Below are positions 1 to 7,195 of a stretch of 64,000 nt of DNA, piece by piece. Each line of letters opens with the position of its first letter. Positions within the stretch are counted from its first letter, which is position 1. The DNA is from a virus. The notes under the pieces were generated by a model. That model did no database searches and had not been told where the DNA came from. It saw only the letters and a list, made by a program, of their open reading frames with translations. Made by a program: the position numbers and the translations under genes. Location: the IMG/VR virus record IMGVR_UViG_3300005915_001138, positions 62,001 through 126,000 of that record; one strand, given 5' to 3'.

Positions 1-125
1 CATACTTTATATATTACTCCATTGACTAGAAATACTTTTCCTTCTCCTCCAGAAGCCAAGAATTGTTTATCTTTCAACTTAACTGTTTTACCTGTCGCCT
101 CATTTATAACAGATATCGCAGCCAT
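1..125 (-). CDS. protein kinase, N-terminal fragment cut by window edge
   Basis: An ATG at 125 opens a frame that runs off the left edge, giving the first 41 residues. They end with LASGGEGKVFLVNGVIYKV, a glycine-rich nucleotide-binding loop followed by a strand ending in a lysine, as at the start of a Ser/Thr-type kinase fold. The ATG overlaps the stop of the small membrane gene upstream (TAATG), so the two are probably translationally coupled. Downstream of the PP2C and VWA genes in the same direction, it would complete a kinase-phosphatase-VWA triad like those described with TerY. The catalytic loop lies outside the window, so the call rests on the glycine loop and context. Confidence 0.6.
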   Translation of the reverse strand, partial: MAAISVINEATGKTVKLKDKQFLASGGEGKVFLVNGVIYKV

Positions 126-259
126 TATTTATCATCCTTATCTTTCCCTTTGAACTTCTCAAACAAATCTTTGAAGTCTCTTGGAATCTCTTCTGGATAT
201 GTAACGAAATAAGATACTACAAGAAATGCTATTACGCATAGAAAGATTTTAAACATCAT
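125..259 (-). CDS. small single-pass membrane peptide (44 aa)
   Basis: This short frame has tandem ATGs at 259 and 256. It encodes a hydrophobic N-terminal segment (FKIFLCVIAFLVVSYFV) and then a charged tail rich in K, D and E. It overlaps the stop of the PP2C gene at its start and the kinase ATG at its stop, so it sits tightly inside the phosphatase-kinase operon. One N-in transmembrane helix is likely. No family is recognised. The tight coupling suggests it anchors or regulates the kinase/phosphatase pair, which is inference. Confidence 0.6.
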   Translation of the reverse strand: MMFKIFLCVIAFLVVSYFVTYPEEIPRDFKDLFEKFKGKDKDDK

Positions 260-1137
260 ACCTGATCCTCCCTCCATGTCATACCGGCGATAGAGACATC
301 GTCGTTGTGGACTATTTGATCCTTTGCAAGTTCCTTGAGAACCCGCTTAGCTCTTCTCTGAATGAACTTCCCATGATTAGGCATCCTATCAAATAGTTTT
401 GCAACTATATCATCAACTGGTACTTGCTCTCCAGTTGGAACATGAATAAACGAACCTAGTCCATCAGATGAAATTAATGTGGTTGTTATTTCTTCGAAGG
501 AACCAATATCAACATGGATAAGCTCGGATACATTGAATTGAAACTTACCACCCTGGTACCCAAATTCCCATCCATTAAATTCTATTACTGGTCCCCCATT
601 TAGTTCCCAGGCTTTCACTTTAATGGCTGCCTTCGGGACTTTACTATTATACATGTCCAATCTCTCGGGCTGAGTTTGATAAGAAAGATACGGAGGTGCA
701 CCTTTATAGCAACTTAGTTCAATAATTATAATTCTTCCACTTGTGAATTGTAGAATAATATATCCGTCTCCGTAAACATATACAGTTTTCATACCAGCCA
801 TCATTATTAATGTTGCGTCAAGACATTGTTTTGGAGTTACAGTATTACCAGCATTCAGCTGATTGGCTTCGTTAGAGATTATAAATCCTAAGCTACGATA
901 ATCGGTTCCAAATGAAAGAGCAGAATTAAGTGAATGAATAGTTTTAATTGTTTTCTCTGCAGCAATTGTTAAGAGTCTTGACCCTATGTCTGTATTTGGA
1001 GAACCTGAACATCCATCTGAAACTATGGCAAATGGTACATCTTCTCCTATGTGTTGTCCAATGATTCCAGTTCTGATGTAATCTTCACACATTGCGTGAG
1101 TGGCACCAATTGCCAAAAACGCATCGCTAGTTATCAC
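256..1137 (-). CDS. PP2C-family protein phosphatase
   Basis: The 293-residue protein shows the metal-binding PPM/PP2C signature: VSDGCSGS near residues 39-46, with D41 and G42 as the canonical Asp-Gly, then ISSDGLGSF in the second half and a C-terminal HNDDVSIAGMTW segment matching the final NDD motif. These aspartates normally hold the Mn/Mg pair that dephosphorylates Ser/Thr. The start is GTG at 1137, chosen because a perfect AGGAGGT lies 5 bases upstream (1143-1149). It lies between a VWA gene and a kinase gene on the same strand, so it probably reverses phosphorylation by that kinase, perhaps of the VWA protein or a host target. Confidence 0.85.
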   Translation of the reverse strand: MITSDAFLAIGATHAMCEDYIRTGIIGQHIGEDVPFAIVSDGCSGSPNTDIGSRLLTIAAEKTIKTIHSLNSALSFGTDYRSLGFIISNEANQLNAGNTVTPKQCLDATLIMMAGMKTVYVYGDGYIILQFTSGRIIIIELSCYKGAPPYLSYQTQPERLDMYNSKVPKAAIKVKAWELNGGPVIEFNGWEFGYQGGKFQFNVSELIHVDIGSFEEITTTLISSDGLGSFIHVPTGEQVPVDDIVAKLFDRMPNHGKFIQRRAKRVLKELAKDQIVHNDDVSIAGMTWREDQV

Positions 1138-1204
1138 GGCGTACCTCCTAAAAGATGGTGGAGGCAGAAGGTCTTTCGACCCCCCACCCCCAAGGATCTG
1201 CGGA

Positions 1205-1996
1205 TTATATCGAGAGACTCACTGAAGCCCCACCCGTAACAGGCTGGGACACTGCGCCGGTAAGTGGGTTGATGATCTGAGAAGGACCACCGTTCCCAAG
1301 CGCCTTGCTCTGTGAGCTGATCGACTGCGAGATGAGCTGGACCAACTTGCCGAACGTCGCCTCGGTCATGTCCGGGAACGGCAAGAAGTGATCGATGCCA
1401 AGGTCCGTGCACAACTTGGTGAAGTATGCTTTGTCGGTGCTGGTGTCGCAACCCATTGCAACGAGGATACTGATGTTCGACTCCATCGCCTCGTTTTTCT
1501 TCATCGATTTGATCCGATTGCGAACCTTCTTGTTGCTTGATTTGCTCGAGTTCTCATAGCCGTCCGTGATAATAACCTCGATGCCGTTGGTATCACAGGA
1601 CTGATCAAAGAGTTGGACGCATTCGTCTTCCACGGCACCTACCGAACTGAACACGGCATCATTCAGTGCCGTACCTCCACCGGGCGACGGCACTGCGACA
1701 TCAGCAGGGGTAATCGTGTGGATCGGTTTGAACCCGAAGATTTCCTGCACGGAGTTGTTGAATGCAATGAGCCTCAGAAGGATGTTATCGGCTGTCGCAG
1801 CATTTTGACATGTCTTGATAATCCGCTGCAACGCCTCATCGACTTTGGCTTCTTCCCCCCACATACTACCGCTTACGTCGGCGGAGATGTTTGCGACCGT
1901 GTACTTGAGCTCGTCTAATTTGTCAATATTTACTGAGGAGAAATGGAATTCGCTTCCCGTAATGTTTTGGTCTACCATATCTTCGAATGAAGGCAT
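1205..1996 (-). CDS. VWA-domain protein (TerY-like)
   Basis: The 263-residue protein is essentially one von Willebrand factor A domain. The MIDAS motif DVSGSM has D40, S42 and S44, followed by the GGGTAL threonine loop and the ITDGYEN aspartate loop. There is no signal peptide, so it is cytoplasmic. Such single VWA proteins paired with a PP2C and a kinase form the 'TerY-P' triad associated with tellurite/stress and phage-defence loci. The ATG at 1996 has an AAGGAG-like site just upstream. The gene is noticeably GC-richer than neighbouring structural genes, suggesting separate acquisition. The metal-dependent partner is unknown. Confidence 0.85.
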   Translation of the reverse strand: MPSFEDMVDQNITGSEFHFSSVNIDKLDELKYTVANISADVSGSMWGEEAKVDEALQRIIKTCQNAATADNILLRLIAFNNSVQEIFGFKPIHTITPADVAVPSPGGGTALNDAVFSSVGAVEDECVQLFDQSCDTNGIEVIITDGYENSSKSSNKKVRNRIKSMKKNEAMESNISILVAMGCDTSTDKAYFTKLCTDLGIDHFLPFPDMTEATFGKLVQLISQSISSQSKALGNGGPSQIINPLTGAVSQPVTGGASVSLSI

Positions 1997-2010
1997 TTGT
2001 ATCTGTCTCC

Positions 2011-2859
2011 TTATACGTCTGTGGTTTTGGCGGACTGCATGCCCCGCGCAGTCATTTTCGCTTTGAAGTCAGCTTCCAGGGCATCGAATCCGGGAACGGG
2101 TGAAGTCGCATCTTCGAGAAGGATGAGCTTGTGAATGTTCTCGTCACCGAATTCATCTGCGATGTCCATCACGGAATTTGCCACGCAATGGGTGGACGCT
2201 TGCCCGGCAAGAAACACTTCGTCTGCGGCAATCAAGATATCGATGAGCTTCGTGTTGACTTGTGTCGAGCTGTCGGTGTCATCGGGCACCTCAGCCTTGA
2301 CGATACCGAAGTGTTCGGTCCAGATGTTGGAGCCTTTCACGACTCGCTGGGCTCTACCGAAGATCTTCTGTTCCCAACCAAGAACGGCATCGAAGATGGA
2401 TTGGGTTATGCTGTGACCCACTGATCCGATGATGCAGTGATCCGGCCAGATTGTGTGACCATACCGCCCGCTCTTCTCGAGAGCTTCCAGATAGTCGAGA
2501 GTCCTCTGCGCCGCGAAGGGAGCCGCCGTGATGAGTTCGCGTTCCGGTCCAAGAGAACCATCCGTCAGGTTGATCTCCATTCCGTATATCCGACCATGCC
2601 GCGTAATGACTACGGTGAACGGCTTGACTGCTTGGCCATCCACATACTTCCACCACATAATATGGGAAATGTCAAGTTGGGTATGCGAATCCAGTGTAAT
2701 GTGGATATCTTTGATACCGGTTCCTAGTCGGTCGATCATTGTCGCAAGGCGGACTGAATCTTCCACAGCGCCAGGTACAAATAGGGCTCCGGTCGGATCA
2801 CAAAAGTCCACCTGTGGATCGATGACCAGGAGCTGAGTGTTTTTCCCTCTAATTGCCAC
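2011..2859 (-). CDS. isochorismatase/nicotinamidase-like cysteine hydrolase
   Basis: The fold of PncA-type amidohydrolases is visible: VIDPQVDFCDP with the catalytic Asp near the N-terminus, a LDSHTQLDISH metal-binding-like segment, WPDHCIIGSVGH, and AGQASTHCV carrying the nucleophilic cysteine. At about 282 residues it is longer than typical nicotinamidases (about 210). The longer open frame runs into the tRNA-Pro gene, so I place the start at GTG 2859, preceded by AAGGAG. It could convert nicotinamide to nicotinate for NAD salvage during infection, but isochorismatase-family substrates cannot be assigned from sequence. It is GC-rich like the adjacent VWA gene. Confidence 0.75.
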   Translation of the reverse strand: MAIRGKNTQLLVIDPQVDFCDPTGALFVPGAVEDSVRLATMIDRLGTGIKDIHITLDSHTQLDISHIMWWKYVDGQAVKPFTVVITRHGRIYGMEINLTDGSLGPERELITAAPFAAQRTLDYLEALEKSGRYGHTIWPDHCIIGSVGHSITQSIFDAVLGWEQKIFGRAQRVVKGSNIWTEHFGIVKAEVPDDTDSSTQVNTKLIDILIAADEVFLAGQASTHCVANSVMDIADEFGDENIHKLILLEDATSPVPGFDALEADFKAKMTARGMQSAKTTDV

Positions 2860-2889
2860 TTGTCTTCTCCTTGGGTTCGGGGGTTGTGT

Positions 2890-2967
2890 TGGATGAGGTG
2901 GGAGGACTCGAACCTCCAACATCCAGATCCAAATTCTGGTGCTCTAATCCAATTGAGCTACACCTCA
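2890..2967 (-). tRNA. tRNA-Pro(TGG)
   Basis: Acceptor arms TGAGGTG/CACCTCA pair perfectly, the T-arm is GGAGG TTCGAGT CCTCC, and the anticodon arm CCAGA-ATTTGGA-TCTGG gives anticodon TGG. The 3' CCA is encoded and the discriminator is T. It lies just upstream of the hydrolase gene. Confidence 0.93.
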
Positions 2968-2972
2968 TTTAG

Positions 2973-3386
2973 CTACAAGCTGTTTACGTATGTCTTAACC
3001 ATTATATCTATTATAAGTGTAAGAGAGAATATGATGGGACTTATTATTCCGATAACACCAACTAATACTTTGGGAACAAGTTTCATTGGATCTTCTCTTT
3101 CTTGATCTGCATACATACATGTGAATAATATAATTACCCCAACTAATACACAGAAGAGGACACAAGGTAATACGAAGAAAGATAACATCTCTGAATACCT
3201 AGCCCAGTATACAAACTGAAGTAAATTCACACATATCAATGCAAACGATATAGCAATCATTCCATCTGTACCATTAGAAATAAATTCTTTTGCTTTCTGA
3301 AGATACCCCTTCAATTTTTCATTGTTGTTCATAACGAGAAGCACTGCAATTGCTAAAGCTACGATGCCTAACAGAATTACTTTCAT
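2973..3386 (-). CDS. membrane protein with about four helices
   Basis: This 137-residue protein is dominated by hydrophobic stretches: residues 2-19, a stretch around 44-62, one around 68-92, and a C-terminal one around 106-130. These are separated by short charged loops such as ADQEREDPMK. No catalytic motif is visible and I do not recognise the family. Its ATG overlaps the stop of a smaller membrane peptide upstream (ATGA), so they are co-translated. A holin or other envelope role is possible but unsupported. Confidence 0.55.
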   Translation of the reverse strand: MKVILLGIVALAIAVLLVMNNNEKLKGYLQKAKEFISNGTDGMIAISFALICVNLLQFVYWARYSEMLSFFVLPCVLFCVLVGVIILFTCMYADQEREDPMKLVPKVLVGVIGIISPIIFSLTLIIDIMVKTYVNSL

Positions 3387-3524
3387 ACATTAGGTTCCTC
3401 TTCAGTTGATATTACCTCTTCGGTTTGTGGAGAACGCTTCAGTATATCTGGATTACTCGCCGCCATAATATATAATCCAATTCCAATAATACATATTACT
3501 GTTTTAACAAGAGTCACCACATTA
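3384..3524 (-). CDS. small membrane peptide upstream of the 137-aa membrane protein
   Basis: A frame ending in a TGA that overlaps the next ATG encodes a hydrophobic segment (VVTLVKTVICIIGIGLYIM) and a polar tail ending EEEPNV. The start is uncertain: tandem GTG codons at about 3519-3524 lie directly before the hydrophobic part, but the frame stays open further upstream across the HNH gene on the other strand. Insertion of the HNH gene may have removed the original 5' end. No function can be assigned. Confidence 0.35.
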
Positions 3525-3542
3525 AGAGAATTATAGAATTTT

Positions 3543-4046
3543 GTAAAGCTCTCAACAAATAAAGGAAATAGTATCAGTTCGTCTAAACTTAGAGAGAGAT
3601 TAATAAAAGAAGGGTTTAAATTGTATGTATGTGAGATGTGTGGACTAACCGAATGGAATAATAAACCTATCTCTCTGGAATTAGATCATATTAATGGCAT
3701 TAATAATGATAATAGATTGGAAAATTTAAGAATTATATGCCCGAACTGTCATGCACAGACACCTACATATAGGGGTCGGAAAAATGTGATCAAACAAAAG
3801 ACATCTAAAGTAAGACCTAAATTACAAATCAATGTGTGTATTGATTGTCATAAACATATATCTGCAGGTGCAGTTAGATGTAAATCATGTAGTGGTAAAC
3901 TTCGCCCAAGAAAAGTATCACGCCCAACAAAAGAAATATTAGAACTTGAAATTCGAAATAGTTCTTTTTCGGCGTTGGGTAGAAAGTACAAAGTCTCAGA
4001 TAACGCAGTTAGAAAATGGGCAACTGGGTATAATATAAAATGGTAG
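3543..4046 (+). pseudogene. HNH endonuclease with no start codon for its N-terminus
   Basis: The HNH core is clear: CEMCGLTEW, LELDHINGINNDN, then CPNCHAQT, a Zn-finger pair (CIDCHK, CKSC) and a C-terminal helix-turn-helix (FSALGRKYKVSDNAVRKWA) as in free-standing phage HNH enzymes. The only usable in-frame start is TTG at 3621. Yet the family-typical run SSKLRERLIKEGFKL is encoded just upstream in the same frame, which stays open back to a stop at 3534 without any ATG, GTG or TTG. The N-terminus therefore appears lost, or initiation is non-canonical. The gene is opposite in strand to its neighbours, and its stop overlaps the 3' end of the intron-containing tRNA-Leu. Confidence 0.6.
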
Positions 4047-4222
4047 GGATGGTGGGAATCGAACCCACACGATCTTGCGATCACGAGATTTTACATACCT
4101 CATTGGCTTTCACCAACCAATCTAAAGACATCGATTGTTGAAGTCTGGACCATATCTTCACCATATCCAATCTGGACGTAGGTGTTCCGTGCATGGCCTC
4201 TGAACCTTCCTCTTGCTCCTTA

Positions 4223-4813
4223 TTAGGAGTTTAGAGGCTCGGCTGCTGATTGCCCAATATCATCTATTTTTAGAACCTTCGCACTCGACGTTTCCATCCA
4301 TGCTTTGGTTAGATGATCTCTAAGGGGTTTCCAGCAATCCTCGGAATACTTACTGTTCTCTTTCAGGAACAGCGACCTATGATACTGTAGATTTCTGTGT
4401 AGGGTTGTGTGTGACGACCGCCTCACTGCTATCAAATTCCCAAGATCGTTATTATCTGGATTTTCGTCCAGATGGTGAACAACGAATTCGGTTGGGACAT
4501 CGACGCCAGCGTCAATCATCTTCTGTCGACCCAATGTTCTGCCAGATGGAGACCTCCCGACTAAGTTATAATCCCCAGTCGTTTTAGGTATACATGTAGC
4601 ATGCGTTGCCTGGGTCTTTCTCCACATTGTCATGGGTTTTCCACATATAGGACATGTGGATATACCATAATTGTGTCTTCCCAACCGAGCGTGTCTTTCC
4701 TTCGCACGCGCTCGATTGTATTCTTTAACACATTCCTTACACCGTCTTCTTTCTACAACACCCTTTTTATCACAATCAATACAGCGTCTTTCTTCTTTGG
4801 ATTTCCAACTCAT
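4223..4813 (-). CDS. intron-encoded HNH homing endonuclease
   Basis: The 196-residue protein begins with a CIDCDKKG...CKECVKEY zinc ribbon and a second CPICGKP pair. It carries the HNH core VVHHLDENPDNNDLGNLIAV and a following histidine-rich segment. Such enzymes cut intronless alleles of the host gene and drive intron spread. The ATG at 4813 has a good AAAAGGAGAG site. The gene lies entirely within the tRNA-Leu group I intron. A GGACAAAC motif (motif B) lies just upstream at 4833-4857, so the gene may be transcribed on its own. Confidence 0.88.
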   Translation of the reverse strand: MSWKSKEERRCIDCDKKGVVERRRCKECVKEYNRARAKERHARLGRHNYGISTCPICGKPMTMWRKTQATHATCIPKTTGDYNLVGRSPSGRTLGRQKMIDAGVDVPTEFVVHHLDENPDNNDLGNLIAVRRSSHTTLHRNLQYHRSLFLKENSKYSEDCWKPLRDHLTKAWMETSSAKVLKIDDIGQSAAEPLNS

Positions 4814-4832
4814 TCGAGAACTCTCCTTTTAA

Positions 4833-4857
4833 GAGTTTGTCCTCAAAATAATAGTCC
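4833..4857 (-). promoter_or_regulatory. motif B copy upstream of the intron HNH gene
   Basis: On the minus strand it reads TTTTGAGGACAAACTC, preceded by AT-rich sequence. Copies with the same (A/C)GGACAAA core occur at 6481, 11334, 11577, 12541, 14041, 35043 and 37100, each before a gene start or RNA gene. Confidence 0.5.
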
Positions 4858-4938
4858 AAATCAGGAATACACTGATGATTGCGATAACCGTACGAGTCTC
4901 GCGTGTCTGCCAATTCCACCACACCCCCACTGAGAAAT

Positions 4939-5244
4939 CTACATTGTTGCCTTTGGAATTGTTCCCATATCAATAAGAGACCCAACGAAGATACATAACT
5001 TTCCAAGTATCTTCAAGTGGTCGACTGGGAACAGCAGAGCAAGTTCGCTATTTGACAGACCATTCCCATCAACAAGATGAAGTTCCATGCCTTTGTCTCC
5101 AATCAATTCCACAATCGAATCATTTTTATCTACTCCGATTGTTATAATTTCCCCGTGGATCTTTCTATGTATTTCAGTGCCTACTGCTTTCATTTGCTCC
5201 TCAGAAAGCTGGTACTTGAATCTCCATGGCCCTGCCTCGTTCAT
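4939..5244 (-). CDS. hypothetical protein, 101 aa
   Basis: The start is ATG 5244 (MNEAGPWRF...), nine bases inside a longer frame opening at GTG 5253, because AAGAGGTG sits at the right distance from the ATG. The protein is mixed alpha/beta, with an amphipathic helix around LSEEQMKAVGTEIHRKI and strands around EIITIGVDK. There are no membrane segments, cysteines or recognisable motif. It lies between tRNA-Leu and tRNA-Thr on the same strand. Confidence 0.6.
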   Translation of the reverse strand: MNEAGPWRFKYQLSEEQMKAVGTEIHRKIHGEIITIGVDKNDSIVELIGDKGMELHLVDGNGLSNSELALLFPVDHLKILGKLCIFVGSLIDMGTIPKATM

Positions 5245-5323
5245 ACTTATCACCTCTTGTTTCTTTTAAACAACCCTGCCCAATCTCAATCCGTTGATTC
5301 TGGATGAACATATATATTAAAAA

Positions 5324-5414
5324 TGGAGCCGAGGGTAGGATTCGAACCTACGATGCGGCGTAAAGCCATCCGGATTACAAGTCCGGTGCAATCGACCAAC
5401 TATGCGACCCCGGC
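5324..5414 (-). tRNA. tRNA with anticodon TGT (Thr) and an enlarged variable region
   Basis: The acceptor GCCGGGG/CCTCGGC, T-arm GTAGG TTCGAAT CCTAC and anticodon arm CCGGA-CTTGTAA-TCCGG give anticodon TGT, which reads ACA. CCA is encoded and the discriminator is T. About 18 nt separate the anticodon stem from the T-stem, and they can pair as GATG...CATC. That is a class II-sized variable arm, unusual for a threonine tRNA. Confidence 0.85.
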
Positions 5415-5432
5415 TTTTTAATATGTCTTACA

Positions 5433-6092
5433 TTAAATGTCTTCGAATACAATTCCTTTACTTAGGAAGTGTTTCATAATTACATCTGTACTTCTTCCGT
5501 TTGAAAACAGTAGTGCTATATTTCTCATCTTATCCATTACCTCGTAAGCACCATAGGCACCAAGAAGAATTTTACTAATGTAATAAATGCCTCTCATATT
5601 TTTTACATGTGGAGCATATTGTGGATGTAGGCCGCGCTCAATAGCATCGTCTTCTATTCTTCTTATAACAGATCCATATATCTCAAATAATTCTATATAA
5701 CTCTTACATCTTGTATTCAACCAGTAATTATTAGTTGCACCTACTATATCTTTAAAAGTATATCCAGTGTATGTATTATATGTATTACCGGGTACTGATT
5801 TCCATACATTTGTTTTACAAGCTTCAAAATTCTTAGTTTTAGCATACGTTTCGAGCGCATGTCTAAAAGCTAGATGGTTTATTAATAATGATATACTGGG
5901 TTTGAAGTATCTTACTGCTGTCGCATAAGCATTACAATTAGGAAAGATTGTATGAAAATGTCTATTTGCTGCTGCTTCGATTAGTGACCCACCGAATATA
6001 CAATCGTGTATGAATAATTCAAATGCTGTAAATATTTCCCGATCTCTATCATCTGCAATGGTTGGGGCGTAAAGAATATCAGACATTTCCAT
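5433..6092 (-). CDS. hypothetical protein, 219 aa
   Basis: A largely helical, aromatic-rich cytoplasmic-looking protein with no recognised motif. It overlaps the stop of the 92-residue gene upstream by TAATG, so the two form a coupled pair between tRNA-Thr and tRNA-Asn. Internal segments such as FELFIHDCIFGG and LISSDG-type signatures of neighbouring enzymes are absent or uninformative. I assign no function. Confidence 0.6.
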   Translation of the reverse strand: MEMSDILYAPTIADDRDREIFTAFELFIHDCIFGGSLIEAAANRHFHTIFPNCNAYATAVRYFKPSISLLINHLAFRHALETYAKTKNFEACKTNVWKSVPGNTYNTYTGYTFKDIVGATNNYWLNTRCKSYIELFEIYGSVIRRIEDDAIERGLHPQYAPHVKNMRGIYYISKILLGAYGAYEVMDKMRNIALLFSNGRSTDVIMKHFLSKGIVFEDI

Positions 6093-6370
6093 TAGAGTAT
6101 AGCTCCGGTTTCGTCAAGAACAGATCTGGGAACTTCACAAGATCTATGTTGACTAAGTTGTTTTGGTACGTCTCCAGAGAGATTATATACTTCCATTATC
6201 TTCTGCATACCAACAGACCTAATTCTTTTTACTTCTGAAATTAAATGAGCTTCATCGTTTACTCTAACTGGATAATCTTCCCAATCAAATGTATCACATA
6301 CAATCATTAGAAATTGGTTATCACCTGATTCGTCTATCCAGCTTTGGATATCTTCTCTAGTTGTAGCCAT
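6092..6370 (-). CDS. hypothetical protein, 92 aa
   Basis: A short, acidic protein beginning MATTREDIQSWIDESGD. Its N-terminal half looks like a strand-helix unit (FLMIVCDTFDWEDYPVRV), followed by a helix (EAHLISEVKRIRS). It is translationally coupled to the downstream 219-residue gene. No family is recognised. Confidence 0.6.
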   Translation of the reverse strand: MATTREDIQSWIDESGDNQFLMIVCDTFDWEDYPVRVNDEAHLISEVKRIRSVGMQKIMEVYNLSGDVPKQLSQHRSCEVPRSVLDETGAIL

Positions 6371-6398
6371 AACTCTCCAATCTCCCTCTCTTTAAAAA

Positions 6399-6474
6399 TG
6401 GCTCCGGGAGCAAGGTTCGAACTTGCGACCTGATGGTTAACAGCCACCCGCTCTACCAACTGAGCTACCCCGGA
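6399..6474 (-). tRNA. tRNA-Asn(GTT)
   Basis: The cloverleaf has acceptor TCCGGGG/CTCCGGA-type pairing, D-arm GCTC...GAGC, anticodon loop CTGTTAA (GTT) and T-loop TTCGAAC, with encoded GCCA at the 3' end. A motif B copy lies six bases upstream of its 5' end. Confidence 0.93.
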
Positions 6475-6480
6475 TCTTTT

Positions 6481-6510
6481 TATTTGTCCTAAAAATTTTT
6501 AATATAAAAG
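6481..6510 (-). promoter_or_regulatory. motif B copy upstream of tRNA-Asn
   Basis: On the minus strand it reads AAATTTTTAGGACAAATA, immediately before the mature 5' end of tRNA-Asn. This close spacing suggests GGACAAA marks or lies near a transcription start. Confidence 0.5.
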
Positions 6511-6527
6511 AATTTTAAATTCTTTTA
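6505..6527. repeat. AT-rich inverted repeat between tRNA genes
   Basis: TAAAAGAATTT and its complement AAATTCTTTTA are almost contiguous, forming a stem of about 11 A/T-rich pairs. It lies between the interrupted tRNA and the motif B copy of tRNA-Asn, so it may terminate or separate the two tRNA transcripts. Confidence 0.4.
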
Positions 6528-6551
6528 ATATATTATTTAAATAAATTGTTT

Positions 6552-6685
6552 TGGAGGAGACCAGACTCGAACTGGCGACCTCTTGCTTTTTGCGAAGTAA
6601 CCCTGTTCCTCATAACCCTTGAAGGGGAAAATATCGAATAGGGCATTTTTACGGGCATGCGCTCTACCAACTGAGCTACTCCTCC
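6552..6685 (-). tRNA. tRNA-like gene interrupted in the anticodon arm
   Basis: Acceptor arms GGAGGAG/CTCCTCC, D-arm GCTC-AGTTGGTA-GAGC and T-arm GCCAG TTCGAGT CTGGT are intact. The stretch between the D- and T-arms is about 61 nt longer than normal. It can form nested hairpins (CCCT...AGGG and CCCTTCAAGGG). The anticodon stem halves CATGC and GCAAG pair imperfectly. CCA is not encoded. The insert is too short for a standard group I intron and the anticodon cannot be read safely. It is either a tRNA with a tiny intron-like insert or a decayed gene. Confidence 0.6.
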
Positions 6686-6707
6686 AAAACAAAAACATTA
6701 AGTTCCT

Positions 6708-7091
6708 CTAGATGGGAACCTCTTCGTCTATTGAGTCTTTATCTTCCGCCATGATTTCACTAAGGATCTCAGTATCGCTAGGAGGATTAGTACTCGTTAC
6801 TAGGACTTCATTGGCATCATCTGCCATCAACTCTGCTAGTAATTCACTATCTTCAGGTTCAATGTATAAAGTATGTGCAACCGATCCATCAACTTTTCTC
6901 AACTCTATTGAAATTTTTCCAGAATCTCTTTGGTCTACTTGATGTAGAAATCTACCAGCCATCGCTAATTCGATAAGTGATTCGTTATCACTATCATCTG
7001 ATTCTAATTTTCTAACCAAAGTAGCCTGTAATTTTTTGTTAAATTTTTCTAAATCTGCGGTCATTAATTTTGCCGGTCTACCTCTAGGCAT
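6708..7091 (-). CDS. hypothetical acidic protein, 127 aa
   Basis: It starts MPRGRPAKL, an AT-hook-like RGRP turn, followed by a helical region and a strongly acidic C-terminal half (EPEDSELLAELMADDANE, EDKDSIDEEV). The basic N-terminus suggests nucleic-acid contact, which is inference. Its start region overlaps the end of a small Zn-finger frame upstream. No family is recognised. Confidence 0.6.
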   Translation of the reverse strand: MPRGRPAKLMTADLEKFNKKLQATLVRKLESDDSDNESLIELAMAGRFLHQVDQRDSGKISIELRKVDGSVAHTLYIEPEDSELLAELMADDANEVLVTSTNPPSDTEILSEIMAEDKDSIDEEVPI

Positions 7092-7186
7092 TCCACTTTC
7101 TCCTCATTAGTTTCTTTTATTTTACATTTTATACAATTCACAAATCCTTCGCGAATTGGTAATCCACAACCAATACAATACTGCAT
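7064..7186 (-). CDS. 40-aa zinc-ribbon microprotein
   Basis: ATG 7186 follows AAAGGAGAT at optimal spacing. The product MQYCIGCGLPIREGFVNCIK continues with a second C-x2-C (CIKC), giving a minimal four-cysteine zinc ribbon like those at the ends of 'zinc-ribbon domain' proteins. It overlaps the start of the next gene, suggesting coupled translation. It may be a small adaptor or regulator. Confidence 0.55.
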   Translation of the reverse strand: MQYCIGCGLPIREGFVNCIKCKIKETNEEKVECLEVDRQN

Positions 7187-7195
7187 TAATCTCCT

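Larger units (their letters stand above)
4094..4894 (-). other. group I intron in the tRNA-Leu anticodon loop
   Basis: This 801-nt insertion carries an HNH endonuclease gene. Downstream of that gene on the RNA strand is AAGATATGGTCC, matching the conserved P7 3' strand (GATATAGTCC-like) of phage group I introns. The splice-site bases (U before the 5' site, G at the 3' end) and the tRNA-Leu anticodon location agree with known tRNA-Leu introns. I could not fold the whole core by eye, so the subgroup is not assigned. Confidence 0.8.
4041..4928 (-). tRNA. tRNA-Leu(TAA) interrupted by a group I intron
   Basis: Exon 1 (4895-4928) and exon 2 (4041-4093) assemble an 87-nt class II tRNA. The acceptor is GGGGGTG/CATCCCT (with a G-U at the first pair), the T-arm GTGGG TTCGATT CCCAC, the anticodon arm CGAGA-CTTAAAA-TCTCG, and CCA is encoded. 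The exon junction falls between U33 and U34. Exon 1 ends in U and the intron ends in G, as group I splicing requires. The long variable arm fits leucine. The identity UAA depends on this junction. If it were shifted by one base, CAA would result, but the intron would then not end in G. Confidence 0.85.

Noticed and set aside
6552-6685. tRNA-Lys(TTT)
   Set aside because: Flanking arms resemble Lys tRNAs but no TTT anticodon can be placed in a proper 7-nt loop.
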